Part shown: positions 1 through 8,283 of the stretch, one piece after another | How positions within the stretch are numbered: the first letter of the stretch is position 1 | How the letters are laid out: each line of letters begins with the position of its first letter | Assembly (NCBI GenBank): GCA_902783835.1 | Contig: CACZSN010000042.1 | Coordinates: 1 to 37,619 of the forward strand | Source: an uncultured bacterium | Lineage (GTDB): Bacteria > Cyanobacteriota > Vampirovibrionia > Gastranaerophilales > Gastranaerophilaceae | DNA: 37,619 bases | Reading direction: 5' to 3' | Made by a program: the position numbers and the translations under genes | The notes under the pieces: generated by a model | What the model saw: only the letters and a program-made list of their open reading frames with translations | What the model was told of the DNA's origin: nothing | Databases searched by the model: none

Positions 1-42
1 TGGGGATTTTTTGAATAAGGCTGAATAAAATTTAATGTATTC

Positions 43-106
43 GGATGAATTGAGTGAATTGGATGAATTGGATGAATTGGATGAATTGGAGTGAATTTGA
101 TGAATT
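43..106. repeat. 9-bp tandem repeat, seven units
   Basis: Seven consecutive units of the form GGATGAATT. Unit 2 reads GAGTGAATT, unit 6 carries one extra base (GGAGTGAATT) and unit 7 starts with T. The plus-strand frame contains TGA in the units, so this is not a plus-strand coding repeat. It lies beyond the terminator of the leftmost minus-strand gene and looks like intergenic microsatellite DNA. Confidence 0.8.
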
Positions 107-123
107 AAAAAGCGAAGGAAAAA

Positions 124-155
124 AAAATTTCCCCCTATTATTCGGGGGAAATTTT
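124..155 (-). terminator. Rho-independent terminator of the UshA-like gene
   Basis: The arms AAATTTCCCCC and GGGGGAAATTT enclose a short AT-rich loop. Read on the minus strand the hairpin is followed by a run of T. It begins about 20 bases after the stop codon of the minus-strand phosphatase gene. Confidence 0.8.
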
Positions 156-176
156 AAAGTTATAAAATAAATCAGA

Positions 177-1733
177 TTATTCAAATTTTACACGACCGTC
201 ACTTTTAATAACGAGGGGTTTGCAATTTTTATTTTTCATAAAGTAATTGATAATAATTTGATCTTTATCGTAATCATATTTTTTCAAGACGTTAACTCCT
301 TTCAAAGAAGTAAAAGCGTCTCCGCCTGCCAAAAGGTAATCGTCATAAGCTACTTTAAATATCTTTGTATCTGACGGATTATTAACATCGAGTTCAATCA
401 TTTTTCCGTCCTTACAAACGGCAGCTTGTGTAACTTTACCATCTTTTGACAAGGTATAATTCATGCCCGATACCTGAAGGATTGACGGTTTCAAATCCGG
501 AGCAACGAGGGAAGAACCGCCGTGATTTAAAGCTTCAATCAAACGTTTTTCGGAAAGTTCAACTATGCACATTTTATTTTTGAACGGGAAGATACCTCCA
601 ATATCTCTTGCGGTAAAATTACCCAAATCCAAAGAGCCGCGGAAGTTTGCCGAGTTCATCAAAACGATATCCGCACCTGTTTCTCCGCGAACGATATCCA
701 AAAATACTTCCGAATAGCCGTTTTCTTCAACATTCATTCTGTCAGTAAGAACGGGAACGGATTCAACTTGTCCCAAAATCGGAGATTGTCCCAAAACAAC
801 GTCAGCAGTAGTAGTCATAAGCAAACTTTTATTAAATTCACTTGTTTTATAAACATTATTTTGAGCTTTAACAATGACACCATTGTCATCATATTCAACA
901 TTTAAAATTCCGAAATTTTTGCCGTCACGACCTGCCTGAGTAATCACAACAGGTTCTCCGAGAGGAGAATATTGAAGGTTTTTGCCTTCGGTAATATCAA
1001 AAATCAAATCGTGAGAGTGTCCGCCCAAAATGACATCAACTCCACTGACATGTTTTGCAATTTCTTTTTCTTCTTCATATCCGGAATGAGAAAGCATAAT
1101 AATTCTGTTGATGCCCTGATTACGGAGTTTATTAACCTCTGATTGAAGTTCTTTATACGCTTTTTCACCGCAGGAGATTGTAATTCCTTCAAAAAGTGTC
1201 GGATCTTTCATTCTTTCAATCAATGTCGGAGATTGAGCACCGACAATACCGTATTTTTCGCCTGATTTTCCCGTAATAACAACCGATTTCAGGACTTGAC
1301 CTTTTATCGGATTTTTAGCAGGATATGTTGCATTTGCACCGACTTTAACAGCTTTTATCAACGGTAAAAATTTTGCAAGTTTTGTTGCACCCATATCAAA
1401 TTCATGATTTCCCAAAACAGTTGCCTGAATTTCGTTTACGTTCAAGAACATCGTAGAAGCGGTGTTTGCCATATCATCGCTGCCGATATAAATATCACCG
1501 GAAGAAAATTTGAATGAGTCAATATTATCTTTATCAAAAACACACGCATCAAATTGCGTCGAAGCATTTGTAATTTTAAGCATCGTCGGCAACTGACCGT
1601 GAATATCGTTTACATAAAAAATAGACTGATAATTTCCGTTTGAAAAATCGAAACAATCTTTGGCATAAACGGGAGCATTCAACAATATTGCACTCAATGC
1701 CAAACCATACAACATTTTATTTATCGGTTTCAT
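177..1733 (-). CDS. Secreted 5'-nucleotidase/UshA-family metallophosphatase
   Basis: A 518-residue protein likely to hydrolyse nucleotides or related phosphoesters outside the cytoplasm. A signal peptide (basic start, hydrophobic core, cleavage near AYA-like PVYAKD, residues 1-25) is followed by a calcineurin-like metallophosphatase domain. Visible metal-site motifs are NDIHG (42-46), GD (79-80), GNHEFD (108-113), LSHSGY near 215 and GGHSHD near 238. The C-terminal half (about 320-518) matches the 5'-nucleotidase substrate-binding domain, with a NSANFRG-like stretch and FPFKN. The start has a GAGGA ribosome site. It lies 45 bp downstream of ispD on the same strand, so cotranscription with thiL-ispD is possible, and a terminator follows. 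The exact substrate cannot be told from sequence; UDP-sugar hydrolase and broad nucleotidase are both possible. Confidence 0.88.
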   Translation of the reverse strand: MKPINKMLYGLALSAILLNAPVYAKDCFDFSNGNYQSIFYVNDIHGQLPTMLKITNASTQFDACVFDKDNIDSFKFSSGDIYIGSDDMANTASTMFLNVNEIQATVLGNHEFDMGATKLAKFLPLIKAVKVGANATYPAKNPIKGQVLKSVVITGKSGEKYGIVGAQSPTLIERMKDPTLFEGITISCGEKAYKELQSEVNKLRNQGINRIIMLSHSGYEEEKEIAKHVSGVDVILGGHSHDLIFDITEGKNLQYSPLGEPVVITQAGRDGKNFGILNVEYDDNGVIVKAQNNVYKTSEFNKSLLMTTTADVVLGQSPILGQVESVPVLTDRMNVEENGYSEVFLDIVRGETGADIVLMNSANFRGSLDLGNFTARDIGGIFPFKNKMCIVELSEKRLIEALNHGGSSLVAPDLKPSILQVSGMNYTLSKDGKVTQAAVCKDGKMIELDVNNPSDTKIFKVAYDDYLLAGGDAFTSLKGVNVLKKYDYDKDQIIINYFMKNKNCKPLVIKSDGRVKFE

Positions 1734-1778
1734 TCCAAATCCTCAAATTGTAATCTTTTCTTTAGTTTAACAATTTTT

Positions 1779-2438
1779 TTAAAGAGTTTCAAGCAATAAT
1801 TTTGCGTAATCTATATCTATTTGATTGGTTATTTTTATGTTTGAGTACTCGCCTTCAACGTAATAAACTTCCCCGCCCAAAGCCTCAACAAGACAAGCAT
1901 CATCCGTCATACTGCATTCACAAAGTCTCGTATGAGCATCTAAAATTAATTCATAATCGAAAATTTGAGGAGTTTGAACATTGATAAGATTAATTCTTTG
2001 AGGAGTACCCGTAATTTTTTTGTGTGCATCTACCGTTTTAATTGTATCTGTAGTGTGAACGGCAACAATTACAGCTTTTTTTTCATATGCCTTTTCAAGG
2101 CATTTTTCAACTGTTTCTTTTTTAATCAAGGGTCTGGCTCCGTCATGAATAATTGCGTAATCACAGGATTTCGCAGCTTTTAAACCTTTAAAAACAGATT
2201 GTTGTCTTGTTAATCCGCCCTGAATAACTTTAACGTTTGAATAATCTTTAAAAAGTTCTTGGATTTCGGGAATAAAACTTATATGAGCAGGAATTATTAC
2301 TTCAAATCCCATTTCCGTAAACAAATCAACCGAATATTTAATAACGGGTTTTCCGTTCAAATTTTCAAGCAATTTATTTCCGTCGCCAAATCTTCTTGAC
2401 ACACCGCCGGCCGTCACTATAGCTTTAATTACAGGCAT
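1779..2438 (-). CDS. ispD: 2-C-methyl-D-erythritol 4-phosphate cytidylyltransferase
   Basis: This 219-residue enzyme is the third step of the MEP isoprenoid pathway, joining CTP and MEP to give CDP-ME. The N-terminal nucleotide-binding loop is VTAGGVSRRFGDGNKLL, slightly altered from the usual AAGxGxRMG but with the Gly, Arg and Lys kept. HDGARPLI (near 98-105), VQTPQIFDY (near 156) and TDDACLVEALG (near 180) are the other family blocks. Length is normal for a stand-alone IspD without IspF fusion. Its ATG directly abuts the thiL stop codon, with GGGGG just before it as ribosome site, so translation is probably coupled to thiL. Confidence 0.95.
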   Translation of the reverse strand: MPVIKAIVTAGGVSRRFGDGNKLLENLNGKPVIKYSVDLFTEMGFEVIIPAHISFIPEIQELFKDYSNVKVIQGGLTRQQSVFKGLKAAKSCDYAIIHDGARPLIKKETVEKCLEKAYEKKAVIVAVHTTDTIKTVDAHKKITGTPQRINLINVQTPQIFDYELILDAHTRLCECSMTDDACLVEALGGEVYYVEGEYSNIKITNQIDIDYAKLLLETL

Positions 2439-3392
2439 TTATCCCCCAAAATGATTGTACGTTTTTTCGTTAAATAATTTTTCGTCAATTACAAAAGATT
2501 TATCTTTATCTTTTATCGTAACCTTGGATTCAGTGTTTCCGACAACCGTACCCACATACTTAAATCCTTTTGAACTCAATGTTGCGAACAAAAAGTACGG
2601 AACGAACAATAAAAGTTCAAAATCTTCTCCGCCCCAAAGTACCCAATCTTTTAAATCAACACCTTTTTCTTCCGCAAGTTTTTTAACTTCGGGCAAAACG
2701 GGGATTTCATCGAAATTAACATCGATAGAAACATTTGAAGCCTTTGAAACTTTATACAACGCATCAGCCAAACCATCAGACGTATCCATTATTGCAACAT
2801 CATTTTCAATATATTTGCCTGCCTCATGAGCTTCTTCAAGCCTTGCAACAGGAGTCAAATGTGCATCTAAGATTTCTTGTGAAACATTCCATCCGTTTTC
2901 CAACGCAGCAAGTCCTGCCGCACTTGTGCCATAATTGCCCGTCGTAATTATAAAATCACCGACATGAGCATAACTTCTCGAAATGTTCACATCATGTCTG
3001 CGTCTTCCAATTGCCGCAACAGAAATATAAACTTTGTCGGAAGACGTTATATCTCCGCCTGTAACAACCGCATGATACTTTTGACAAGCTACATCTACAC
3101 CTCTGTAAAATTCTTTTACAAAATCAACGGAAATACTGTCCGGAACAGAAAGCCCGATTGAAATATATGCAGGATTGCAAAGTGTCGTCGCAAGATCACT
3201 AATATTTACGGCAACAGCCTTTTGTCCTAATTGAAACGGTGTTGTCGTGCTTAACTTGAAATGAACGTCCTCAACAAGAGAATCTTGCGTAATGAACATG
3301 CCAACTTCTTTTAAATCCGCACAATCATTACCGATGTAACTATTATCAGTCAATGTTTCTTTAATTATGTTTAAAAAATCGATTTCTTTCAT
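2439..3392 (-). CDS. thiL: Thiamine-monophosphate kinase
   Basis: A 317-residue protein of the ThiL/PurM-like ATP-binding superfamily, which phosphorylates thiamine monophosphate to thiamine diphosphate in the cytosol. Recognisable blocks are LVEDVHF near 39, NISDLA near 64, VTGGDITSS near 110, MDTSDGLADAL near 202 and GGEDFELLL near 254. The first metal motif reads GNDCADL where most ThiL proteins have GDDAAxx, so one Asp is Asn. It is first in a thiL-ispD pair. No TPP riboswitch-like sequence was seen in the 170-bp gap upstream. Confidence 0.93.
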   Translation of the reverse strand: MKEIDFLNIIKETLTDNSYIGNDCADLKEVGMFITQDSLVEDVHFKLSTTTPFQLGQKAVAVNISDLATTLCNPAYISIGLSVPDSISVDFVKEFYRGVDVACQKYHAVVTGGDITSSDKVYISVAAIGRRRHDVNISRSYAHVGDFIITTGNYGTSAAGLAALENGWNVSQEILDAHLTPVARLEEAHEAGKYIENDVAIMDTSDGLADALYKVSKASNVSIDVNFDEIPVLPEVKKLAEEKGVDLKDWVLWGGEDFELLLFVPYFLFATLSSKGFKYVGTVVGNTESKVTIKDKDKSFVIDEKLFNEKTYNHFGG

Positions 3393-3506
3393 AATCTGAT
3401 ATTATCACAAATCAATTCAAAATAATAAATAAATGTAAAAATATAAGAAAAATTATTAATTTTCATATGCCATTTTTTTATAATTTTGCTAAAATAAATA
3501 AGAAAA

Positions 3507-3535
3507 TTTATATATTAAATACTAATAACTATAAT
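3507..3535 (+). promoter_or_regulatory. Probable sigma-70 promoter for the PGI-like gene
   Basis: TTTATA at 3507-3512, a 17-base spacer and TATAAT at 3530-3535, about 28 bases before the ATG. The surrounding gap is very AT-rich, so chance matches are likely; the perfect -10 and exact spacing are the support. Confidence 0.5.
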
Positions 3536-3563
3536 ATTAAAATATTTACTCGAAAGATAATGA

Positions 3564-4967
3564 ATGTATAAATTTGACTACACCAACGTAAGACAAGAAG
3601 TTATCGGCGCTGAACACGGCATTGATTTTGACTTCGCTTTATCCAACTACTCCGGAAAAATTAACCACATACTAAAGGAGATTAAAGCCAAACGGGACAA
3701 TAATTACCCGAACTATTTATGGCTAAACTTCGGTAACGATAAAAATATTATCAAAGATATATTAGAATATGCCGATATGGTTCGAGGTAAATTTGAAGAT
3801 ATTTTAATTGTCGGCAACGGAACAACCGTATATGGTGTAGAATCACTTTTAAAAGCTTTATTAAAACCATTTTGGAATATAAGAGATAAAAACGAGAGAG
3901 AAAATTTTCCGAGAATTCATTTCCTCAAATACATTGACCCTGATACTGTTAATGAATTTTCAAAAATTAAGGATATGAAAAAATGTCTTTTCATTATCGC
4001 ATCAAAAGATTGTGAAAATCCTTCTGTGATGTCCCTTTTTATGATTGCAAAAAGACGTCTTGAATATGAAATAGGCGAAAATTATCGTATGCATATGCTG
4101 ATTGTTACGGTGGAAGGCTCCGGACTTGAACAAATTGCATCACAAGAAGCATACAAATGTTTTTCCGTTCAAGAAGGTCTCGGATTTAATTTTTATTCCG
4201 GTATTACACTATTGCCTATGGCTCTTGTCGGTCTTTCAATCAACGATTTCATCAGCGGAGTTCAAGATGCCATCGACAACACTTTAAACAGTCCCTTGCA
4301 CGAAAATAATACCGCAAAATTTGCACTGCTTCATCATTCGCTAAAAACTATCAAAAATAAATACATTTCCGTAATTATTCCCTATGCGGAAAGATTATTG
4401 CTTATGCCGAAATGGTTTTCTTATCTTATTGAAGAAACTCTTTCAAGAGATTTGACAAACGATAATCGTTATTCTCCTCACGGACAAATTTGTTATAACT
4501 CTCAAGGAAGCGGAGATCAACGTTCCCTTTTGCAAATGATGGCAGAAGGTCCTAACGACAAACAAATTACAATCATTAAAGTAGAAAACTTTAACTCGGA
4601 CAATGCAATTCCTGAGTTTTTCAAATATACAAGTATCGGTTACTTAGGCGGAAAAACTTTATCAGAATTAACAAATGCGGAAATAGAAGCCATTAAAATG
4701 GTTTTAGTTGACAAACAAAGACCTAATATAACTTTGACATTACCGGAAATAAACCCGTACGAAATAGGCTCTTTGATGGCATCAATGACTTTGGGTGTTC
4801 TTATTAAATCCTATTTGTATAACATTAACCCGCTCCATATGCCCCAACTTGAACAAATGTATGATTATATTTGTGCACAATTAGGGCGATACGGATATGA
4901 ACATACTCTTGAAATTATGAAAAGTAAACAGGCTCGTTTTACTGAACTATCGGCTCCTCTTGAATAG
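3564..4967 (+). CDS. Glucose-6-phosphate isomerase-fold protein lacking canonical active-site motifs
   Basis: A 467-residue protein that aligns by eye with bacterial phosphoglucose isomerase along its length but has lost nearly every signature. VGNGTT (83-88) stands where PGI has GIGGSY. IASKDCENPS (145-154) replaces the SKSGTTxET phosphate loop. QEGLGFNFYSG (203-213) replaces ENVGGRFSVLS, losing the active-site Arg and two residues. GSGDQRS (315-321) has Arg where the catalytic His of GTDQHS belongs. The C-terminal GxxLGK lysine region reads LEQMYDY. The fold landmarks TLLPMAL, PYAERLLLMPKWF, LIEETL, MAEGPNDK and YLYNINPLHMPQLEQ remain. It may be a regulatory or structural paralogue, or an isomerase with changed chemistry. 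It stands alone on the plus strand with its own promoter. Confidence 0.75.
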   Translation: MYKFDYTNVRQEVIGAEHGIDFDFALSNYSGKINHILKEIKAKRDNNYPNYLWLNFGNDKNIIKDILEYADMVRGKFEDILIVGNGTTVYGVESLLKALLKPFWNIRDKNERENFPRIHFLKYIDPDTVNEFSKIKDMKKCLFIIASKDCENPSVMSLFMIAKRRLEYEIGENYRMHMLIVTVEGSGLEQIASQEAYKCFSVQEGLGFNFYSGITLLPMALVGLSINDFISGVQDAIDNTLNSPLHENNTAKFALLHHSLKTIKNKYISVIIPYAERLLLMPKWFSYLIEETLSRDLTNDNRYSPHGQICYNSQGSGDQRSLLQMMAEGPNDKQITIIKVENFNSDNAIPEFFKYTSIGYLGGKTLSELTNAEIEAIKMVLVDKQRPNITLTLPEINPYEIGSLMASMTLGVLIKSYLYNINPLHMPQLEQMYDYICAQLGRYGYEHTLEIMKSKQARFTELSAPLE

Positions 4968-5193
4968 CAACCGCAGCTATTTGATTTGAGAGGAAGGCTA
5001 CTCTTTTTATCGGTCCCGTCGTATCTTTTTCAATCAATTTCGCGATGGAACCTTGAGTACGAACGACTTCCATAAGTTCGGCATACTCATCATAAGGATT
5101 ATCAAAGTATAATACTAAAGGTGCAAGTGTGCCTTTCAAAAAGACCAAAACTGATATTTTTTTCTTATAACTTTGTGAAAAACCTTGTGCCAT
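4939..5193 (-). CDS. Small protein of unknown function
   Basis: An 84-residue protein starting MAQGFSQSYKKK. I chose this ATG rather than one 15 bases upstream because AAGGAAA lies about six bases before it. It has no signal peptide, Cys cluster or motif I recognise. The pattern of alternating hydrophobic stretches (ISVLVFLKGTLAPLVLYF, then GPIKRVAFLSNQIAAVAI) suggests a small all-beta or alpha/beta domain. Its last nine codons overlap, in antisense, the 3' end of the PGI-like gene by 29 bp. The overlap and good ribosome site favour a real gene, but no function can be given. Confidence 0.7.
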   Translation of the reverse strand: MAQGFSQSYKKKISVLVFLKGTLAPLVLYFDNPYDEYAELMEVVRTQGSIAKLIEKDTTGPIKRVAFLSNQIAAVAIQEEPIVQ

Positions 5194-5254
5194 ATTGTTT
5201 CCTTTCATACTGTATTCGATTATAAAATTAATTTAATGATAAATTCGTTTCAGG

Positions 5255-5283
5255 TCAACAACCGAAAAAAGGATTTTTATAAT
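5255..5283 (+). promoter_or_regulatory. Possible promoter for the UPF0173-DUF3326-pilin run
   Basis: TCAACA at 5255-5260, a 17-base spacer and TATAAT at 5278-5283, with a second overlapping TATAAT at 5283-5288. The -35 is a four-of-six match. The start codon follows 24 bases after the first -10. Confidence 0.45.
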
Positions 5284-5307
5284 ATAATTAGAAAAAAGGA
5301 TTGAATA

Positions 5308-5994
5308 ATGGGAAATACGAGCATTAAATATTTAGGACACAGTGCATTTTATATCAAAACTGAAGATTGCGGAATTTTAATTGACCCTTGGTTTATGCAT
5401 AATCCCGAAGTAAATTTTGATATAGAAAATGAAAATATTACGCATATTTTGATAACACACGGACACGGAGACCATTTCGGCGATACCGTTACAATAGGAA
5501 AAGCAAAAAATCCGACAATTATTGCGATTTTTGAAACAGGAATTTTTTGTGAAAAATTAGGTCTTAAAGCAATCGGTGTCGGAATGAGCGGAGCGGTAAA
5601 AACGGATTTCGGCACGGTAAGATTTTTACCGGCATTCCATACAAATTCACTTCCAAACGGAGATTACGGCGGAATTGCTGCATCTGTTTTAATAGAATTA
5701 AAAAACGGTGTAAAAATATATCACGCAGGCGATACAGGCTTGACGAAAGAATTTGAGCTTATTGGGGACCTTTATGCTCCAGAGATAACAATGCTCCCTA
5801 TCGGCGGACATTTTACAATGGATGCAAAAGAAGCCGTAATTGCTTCAAAAATGTTGAAAACGCAAAACGTAATTCCAATGCATTACAACACTTTTGACAC
5901 AATAAAAGCGAACGTTGAAGAATTTCAGTCAGATATTTCCGCAATCGGAAAAACTTGTATTCCGATGAAGATAAACCAAACAATAACTTTTTAA
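5308..5994 (+). CDS. UPF0173-type metallo-beta-lactamase-fold hydrolase
   Basis: A 228-residue cytosolic metal-dependent hydrolase of the UlaG/UPF0173 branch. The zinc motif HGHGDH is at 51-56. Further ligand candidates are the His of PAFHTN (near 112), the Asp of HAGDTG (near 149) and the His of PMHYNTF (near 198). The N-terminal IKYLGHSAFYI and ILIDPW blocks are typical of the family, as is the length. AAAGGA lies ahead of the ATG. Its stop is separated by a single base from the DUF3326 gene, so the two are cotranscribed. The substrate is unknown for most members of this group. Confidence 0.88.
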   Translation: MGNTSIKYLGHSAFYIKTEDCGILIDPWFMHNPEVNFDIENENITHILITHGHGDHFGDTVTIGKAKNPTIIAIFETGIFCEKLGLKAIGVGMSGAVKTDFGTVRFLPAFHTNSLPNGDYGGIAASVLIELKNGVKIYHAGDTGLTKEFELIGDLYAPEITMLPIGGHFTMDAKEAVIASKMLKTQNVIPMHYNTFDTIKANVEEFQSDISAIGKTCIPMKINQTITF

Positions 5995-5995
5995 G

Positions 5996-6982
5996 ATGAA
6001 AAACAATAAACGAGATTACTCAATATTTATCGTCCCGACCGGAGTCGGAGCAAAAATCGGCGGATTTGCCGGTGATGCAGGAGCTTTTGCAAGAAAATTT
6101 GCAAAAGAATTTCCTTTGATTGTAAATCCAAACGTCGTCAATGCAGCCTGTTTTTCTGCAATTACCGAAAATATGCTTTATACGGAAGGTTATACGATTA
6201 CTGAATTTTTGAAAGGAAAAATCTCTCTTGTTCCGTCAAAAAACAATAAAATCGGAGTAATTTTTGATAAAGCTATTTCTCAGGATGTTTTAAACATCCA
6301 CATTAATACAATCAATGCCGTAAAAACAGTTTATGGAATTGACGTTATCGGATGGGAAATTTCAGAAGAAGAAGCGGGTGTTGACTTTTATACAACCGAA
6401 AGCGGAATTTCAACAGGCGGAGTAAGAAACACAAAAACTTTAGTTGAAGCAGGAAAGAAATTACTCGAAAGAGGAGCGGATGTTCTTGCTGTAGTATGCA
6501 AATTTGACGAACCGGAAGAAGACGGTTATGCAAACGGAGAATGTGTTGATGTTGTAGGCGGGGCGGAGGCAATAATTTCGCATTGTTTAACTAAAGAATT
6601 AGGAGTTCCGACCGTTCATGCTCCTGCCTTTGAAGATTACTCAATTAAACCTGACCTTGTCCATCCAAAGGCTTCCGCGGAATACATAACCCCGACATTT
6701 TTGCCGTGTTTATTGTTAGGATTGCAAAATGCTCCTTTAATAAAACAAGGTCTTGACGAAAACCACATAACATTTAATAATGTAAAAGCATTGATAATGC
6801 CTCATAATTCATTGGGTTCGTCCGTTGTTACAAACGCAATCGAAAAGGGTATTATAGTTTTGTCTGTGACGGAAAATACGACTGTTTTGAATGTTACGGC
6901 GGAAAATTTAGGTATTGAGGACAAAGTTGTATCAATAAAAAATTATGATGAATGTCTTGATTTTTTAAGAAGGTCAAAATGA
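5996..6982 (+). CDS. DUF3326 family protein
   Basis: A 328-residue protein of the family I recall as DUF3326, common in cyanobacteria. The diagnostic N-terminus is IVPTGVGAKIGGFAGDAG (13-30), followed by NPNVVNAACF, a STGGVRNT loop and an acidic GGAEAIISH region. No transmembrane segment or signal peptide is visible. The biochemical role is unknown. The gene begins one base after the UPF0173 gene and overlaps the pilin gene by four bases (ATGA), placing it in the middle of a three-gene operon. Confidence 0.8.
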   Translation: MKNNKRDYSIFIVPTGVGAKIGGFAGDAGAFARKFAKEFPLIVNPNVVNAACFSAITENMLYTEGYTITEFLKGKISLVPSKNNKIGVIFDKAISQDVLNIHINTINAVKTVYGIDVIGWEISEEEAGVDFYTTESGISTGGVRNTKTLVEAGKKLLERGADVLAVVCKFDEPEEDGYANGECVDVVGGAEAIISHCLTKELGVPTVHAPAFEDYSIKPDLVHPKASAEYITPTFLPCLLLGLQNAPLIKQGLDENHITFNNVKALIMPHNSLGSSVVTNAIEKGIIVLSVTENTTVLNVTAENLGIEDKVVSIKNYDECLDFLRRSK

Positions 6983-8214
6983 AGAGATATAAAGGTTTTA
7001 CATTAGCAGAAGTATTGATTATGCTTGTCATTATAGGTGTAATCGCGACATTATCGATAACGGTTGTGGAAACACAAAAAGCAAAATTCGGACTAAACTG
7101 TTATTATTTGCTTCGTGAATTGCAATTGACGGCAGGCAGTTTAGCATCCCAAACAGATGCAGGAACATTAACCTCAAAAATTTCCGAACAAACGGAAGAA
7201 ACCGATGCAGACGGAAATACAACAACAAAAGAAGAAACAAAATATGATCTTTCTTCCGATGCTGATTTTTGCAAATTTCTCGCTAATTCATTAAATTCGG
7301 CAAGTGTCATAAAATGTACGGACGGAGATTTGTTTAATGCAACAATTTCCGACATTTATAACGGTATTTCGGCAGATGCGGTACCTAATTTCCGATTGAT
7401 AAACAAATATTCAATTTATTTATCAAAACACGTTGACGGAGGAACAACCTCCGCAGGAGAAGTTAAACCGGGGTACAGAATGATTGCCGTTGACTTAAAC
7501 GGAGACGGAAAACCCAATAAAACCGATGATGACATTATTTCATTTGCAATATTTGACAACGGAACCGTCTTGCCATACGGAGTTGCGGCAACAAACAGCA
7601 GAACCGATGCCAACGGAAAAACGGAATATATTCAATATTTCCAAACTGTAATTAAAGGAAAAAATTTAGTTCCCAATAAAGTTGTTTTACAAGAATCAGG
7701 ATTTTTAAAAAGACTCGAAAAATCTTCCGTAGCGTGGATGTTCCCGTCCGTAATTTTGAAAAATCCCGACAATGTTTCAGAAGCCGGTATTCCGAGAAAT
7801 TTATCGTTCAAAGATGCATATTGTAAAGTCTATGCCGATGAAGTAGCTTGGTATGATTCAAACTATTGTTCAGGATATACAACCGTCACAAAAGATTGGA
7901 TTTTAAAAATCCAAACAAATTCGTCAAAAACTAATGACGACAATTCAACGGAAACAACCGAAGTTATGAGAGATTACTCGGTTACAAAATGCGGTAAATA
8001 TTGCGGAGAAGACGGAAGTTCCTGCGTTGACGATGCAGACACTTGGTATAATAATAATCCCGATAAAGACCCTGTCGCAATAATCGATTGTTCATTTAAC
8101 ATAATAAAACCTCAAATGTCTAAATTTATACCGATTTTGCAAGATGTCTATACCGCTCACTATGGCACGGACAACGAAAACTCAAGCGTAAACCACGCTA
8201 TTTATAAATTCTGA
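6979..8214 (+). CDS. Prepilin-type N-terminal methylation protein (large pseudopilin)
   Basis: A 411-residue protein beginning MKRYKGFTLAEVLIMLVIIG, a class III prepilin signal: basic leader, cleavage after Gly, Phe+1 and Glu+5, then a hydrophobic helix that anchors it until PilD-type processing. The rest is a large, Thr/Asn/Asp-rich extracytoplasmic domain with several Cys, and a Ca-binding-like loop DLNGDGKPNKTDDD near 171-184. It is far longer than a major pilin (about 150), so a minor pilin or pseudopilin role in a type IV pilus or type II secretion machine is inferred. Its ATG overlaps the end of the DUF3326 gene, and a hairpin follows the stop. Confidence 0.85.
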   Translation: MKRYKGFTLAEVLIMLVIIGVIATLSITVVETQKAKFGLNCYYLLRELQLTAGSLASQTDAGTLTSKISEQTEETDADGNTTTKEETKYDLSSDADFCKFLANSLNSASVIKCTDGDLFNATISDIYNGISADAVPNFRLINKYSIYLSKHVDGGTTSAGEVKPGYRMIAVDLNGDGKPNKTDDDIISFAIFDNGTVLPYGVAATNSRTDANGKTEYIQYFQTVIKGKNLVPNKVVLQESGFLKRLEKSSVAWMFPSVILKNPDNVSEAGIPRNLSFKDAYCKVYADEVAWYDSNYCSGYTTVTKDWILKIQTNSSKTNDDNSTETTEVMRDYSVTKCGKYCGEDGSSCVDDADTWYNNNPDKDPVAIIDCSFNIIKPQMSKFIPILQDVYTAHYGTDNENSSVNHAIYKF

Positions 8215-8230
8215 TAAAAAGATTTTATAC

Positions 8231-8268
8231 AAAAAAACAGACCTCAAAATCGGGGCTGTTTTATTTTT
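8231..8268. terminator. Terminator between convergent genes
   Basis: AAAACAG (8234-8240) pairs with CTGTTTT (8256-8262), extended inside by C-G pairs after one mismatch, then a T-rich tail TTTTATTTTT. It lies between the pilin gene and the convergent HELGH gene and probably serves the plus strand; the A run on the other side makes bidirectional use possible. Confidence 0.65.
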
Positions 8269-8283
8269 AAAAAGAATTATTTC

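Noticed and set aside
1004..1192. Short antisense reading frames inside the large genes
   Set aside because: They lie wholly within well-supported genes in other frames, lack ribosome sites and show low-complexity translations.
3393..3563. TPP riboswitch upstream of thiL
   Set aside because: No CUGAGA-type core or paired helices were seen in this AT-rich gap.
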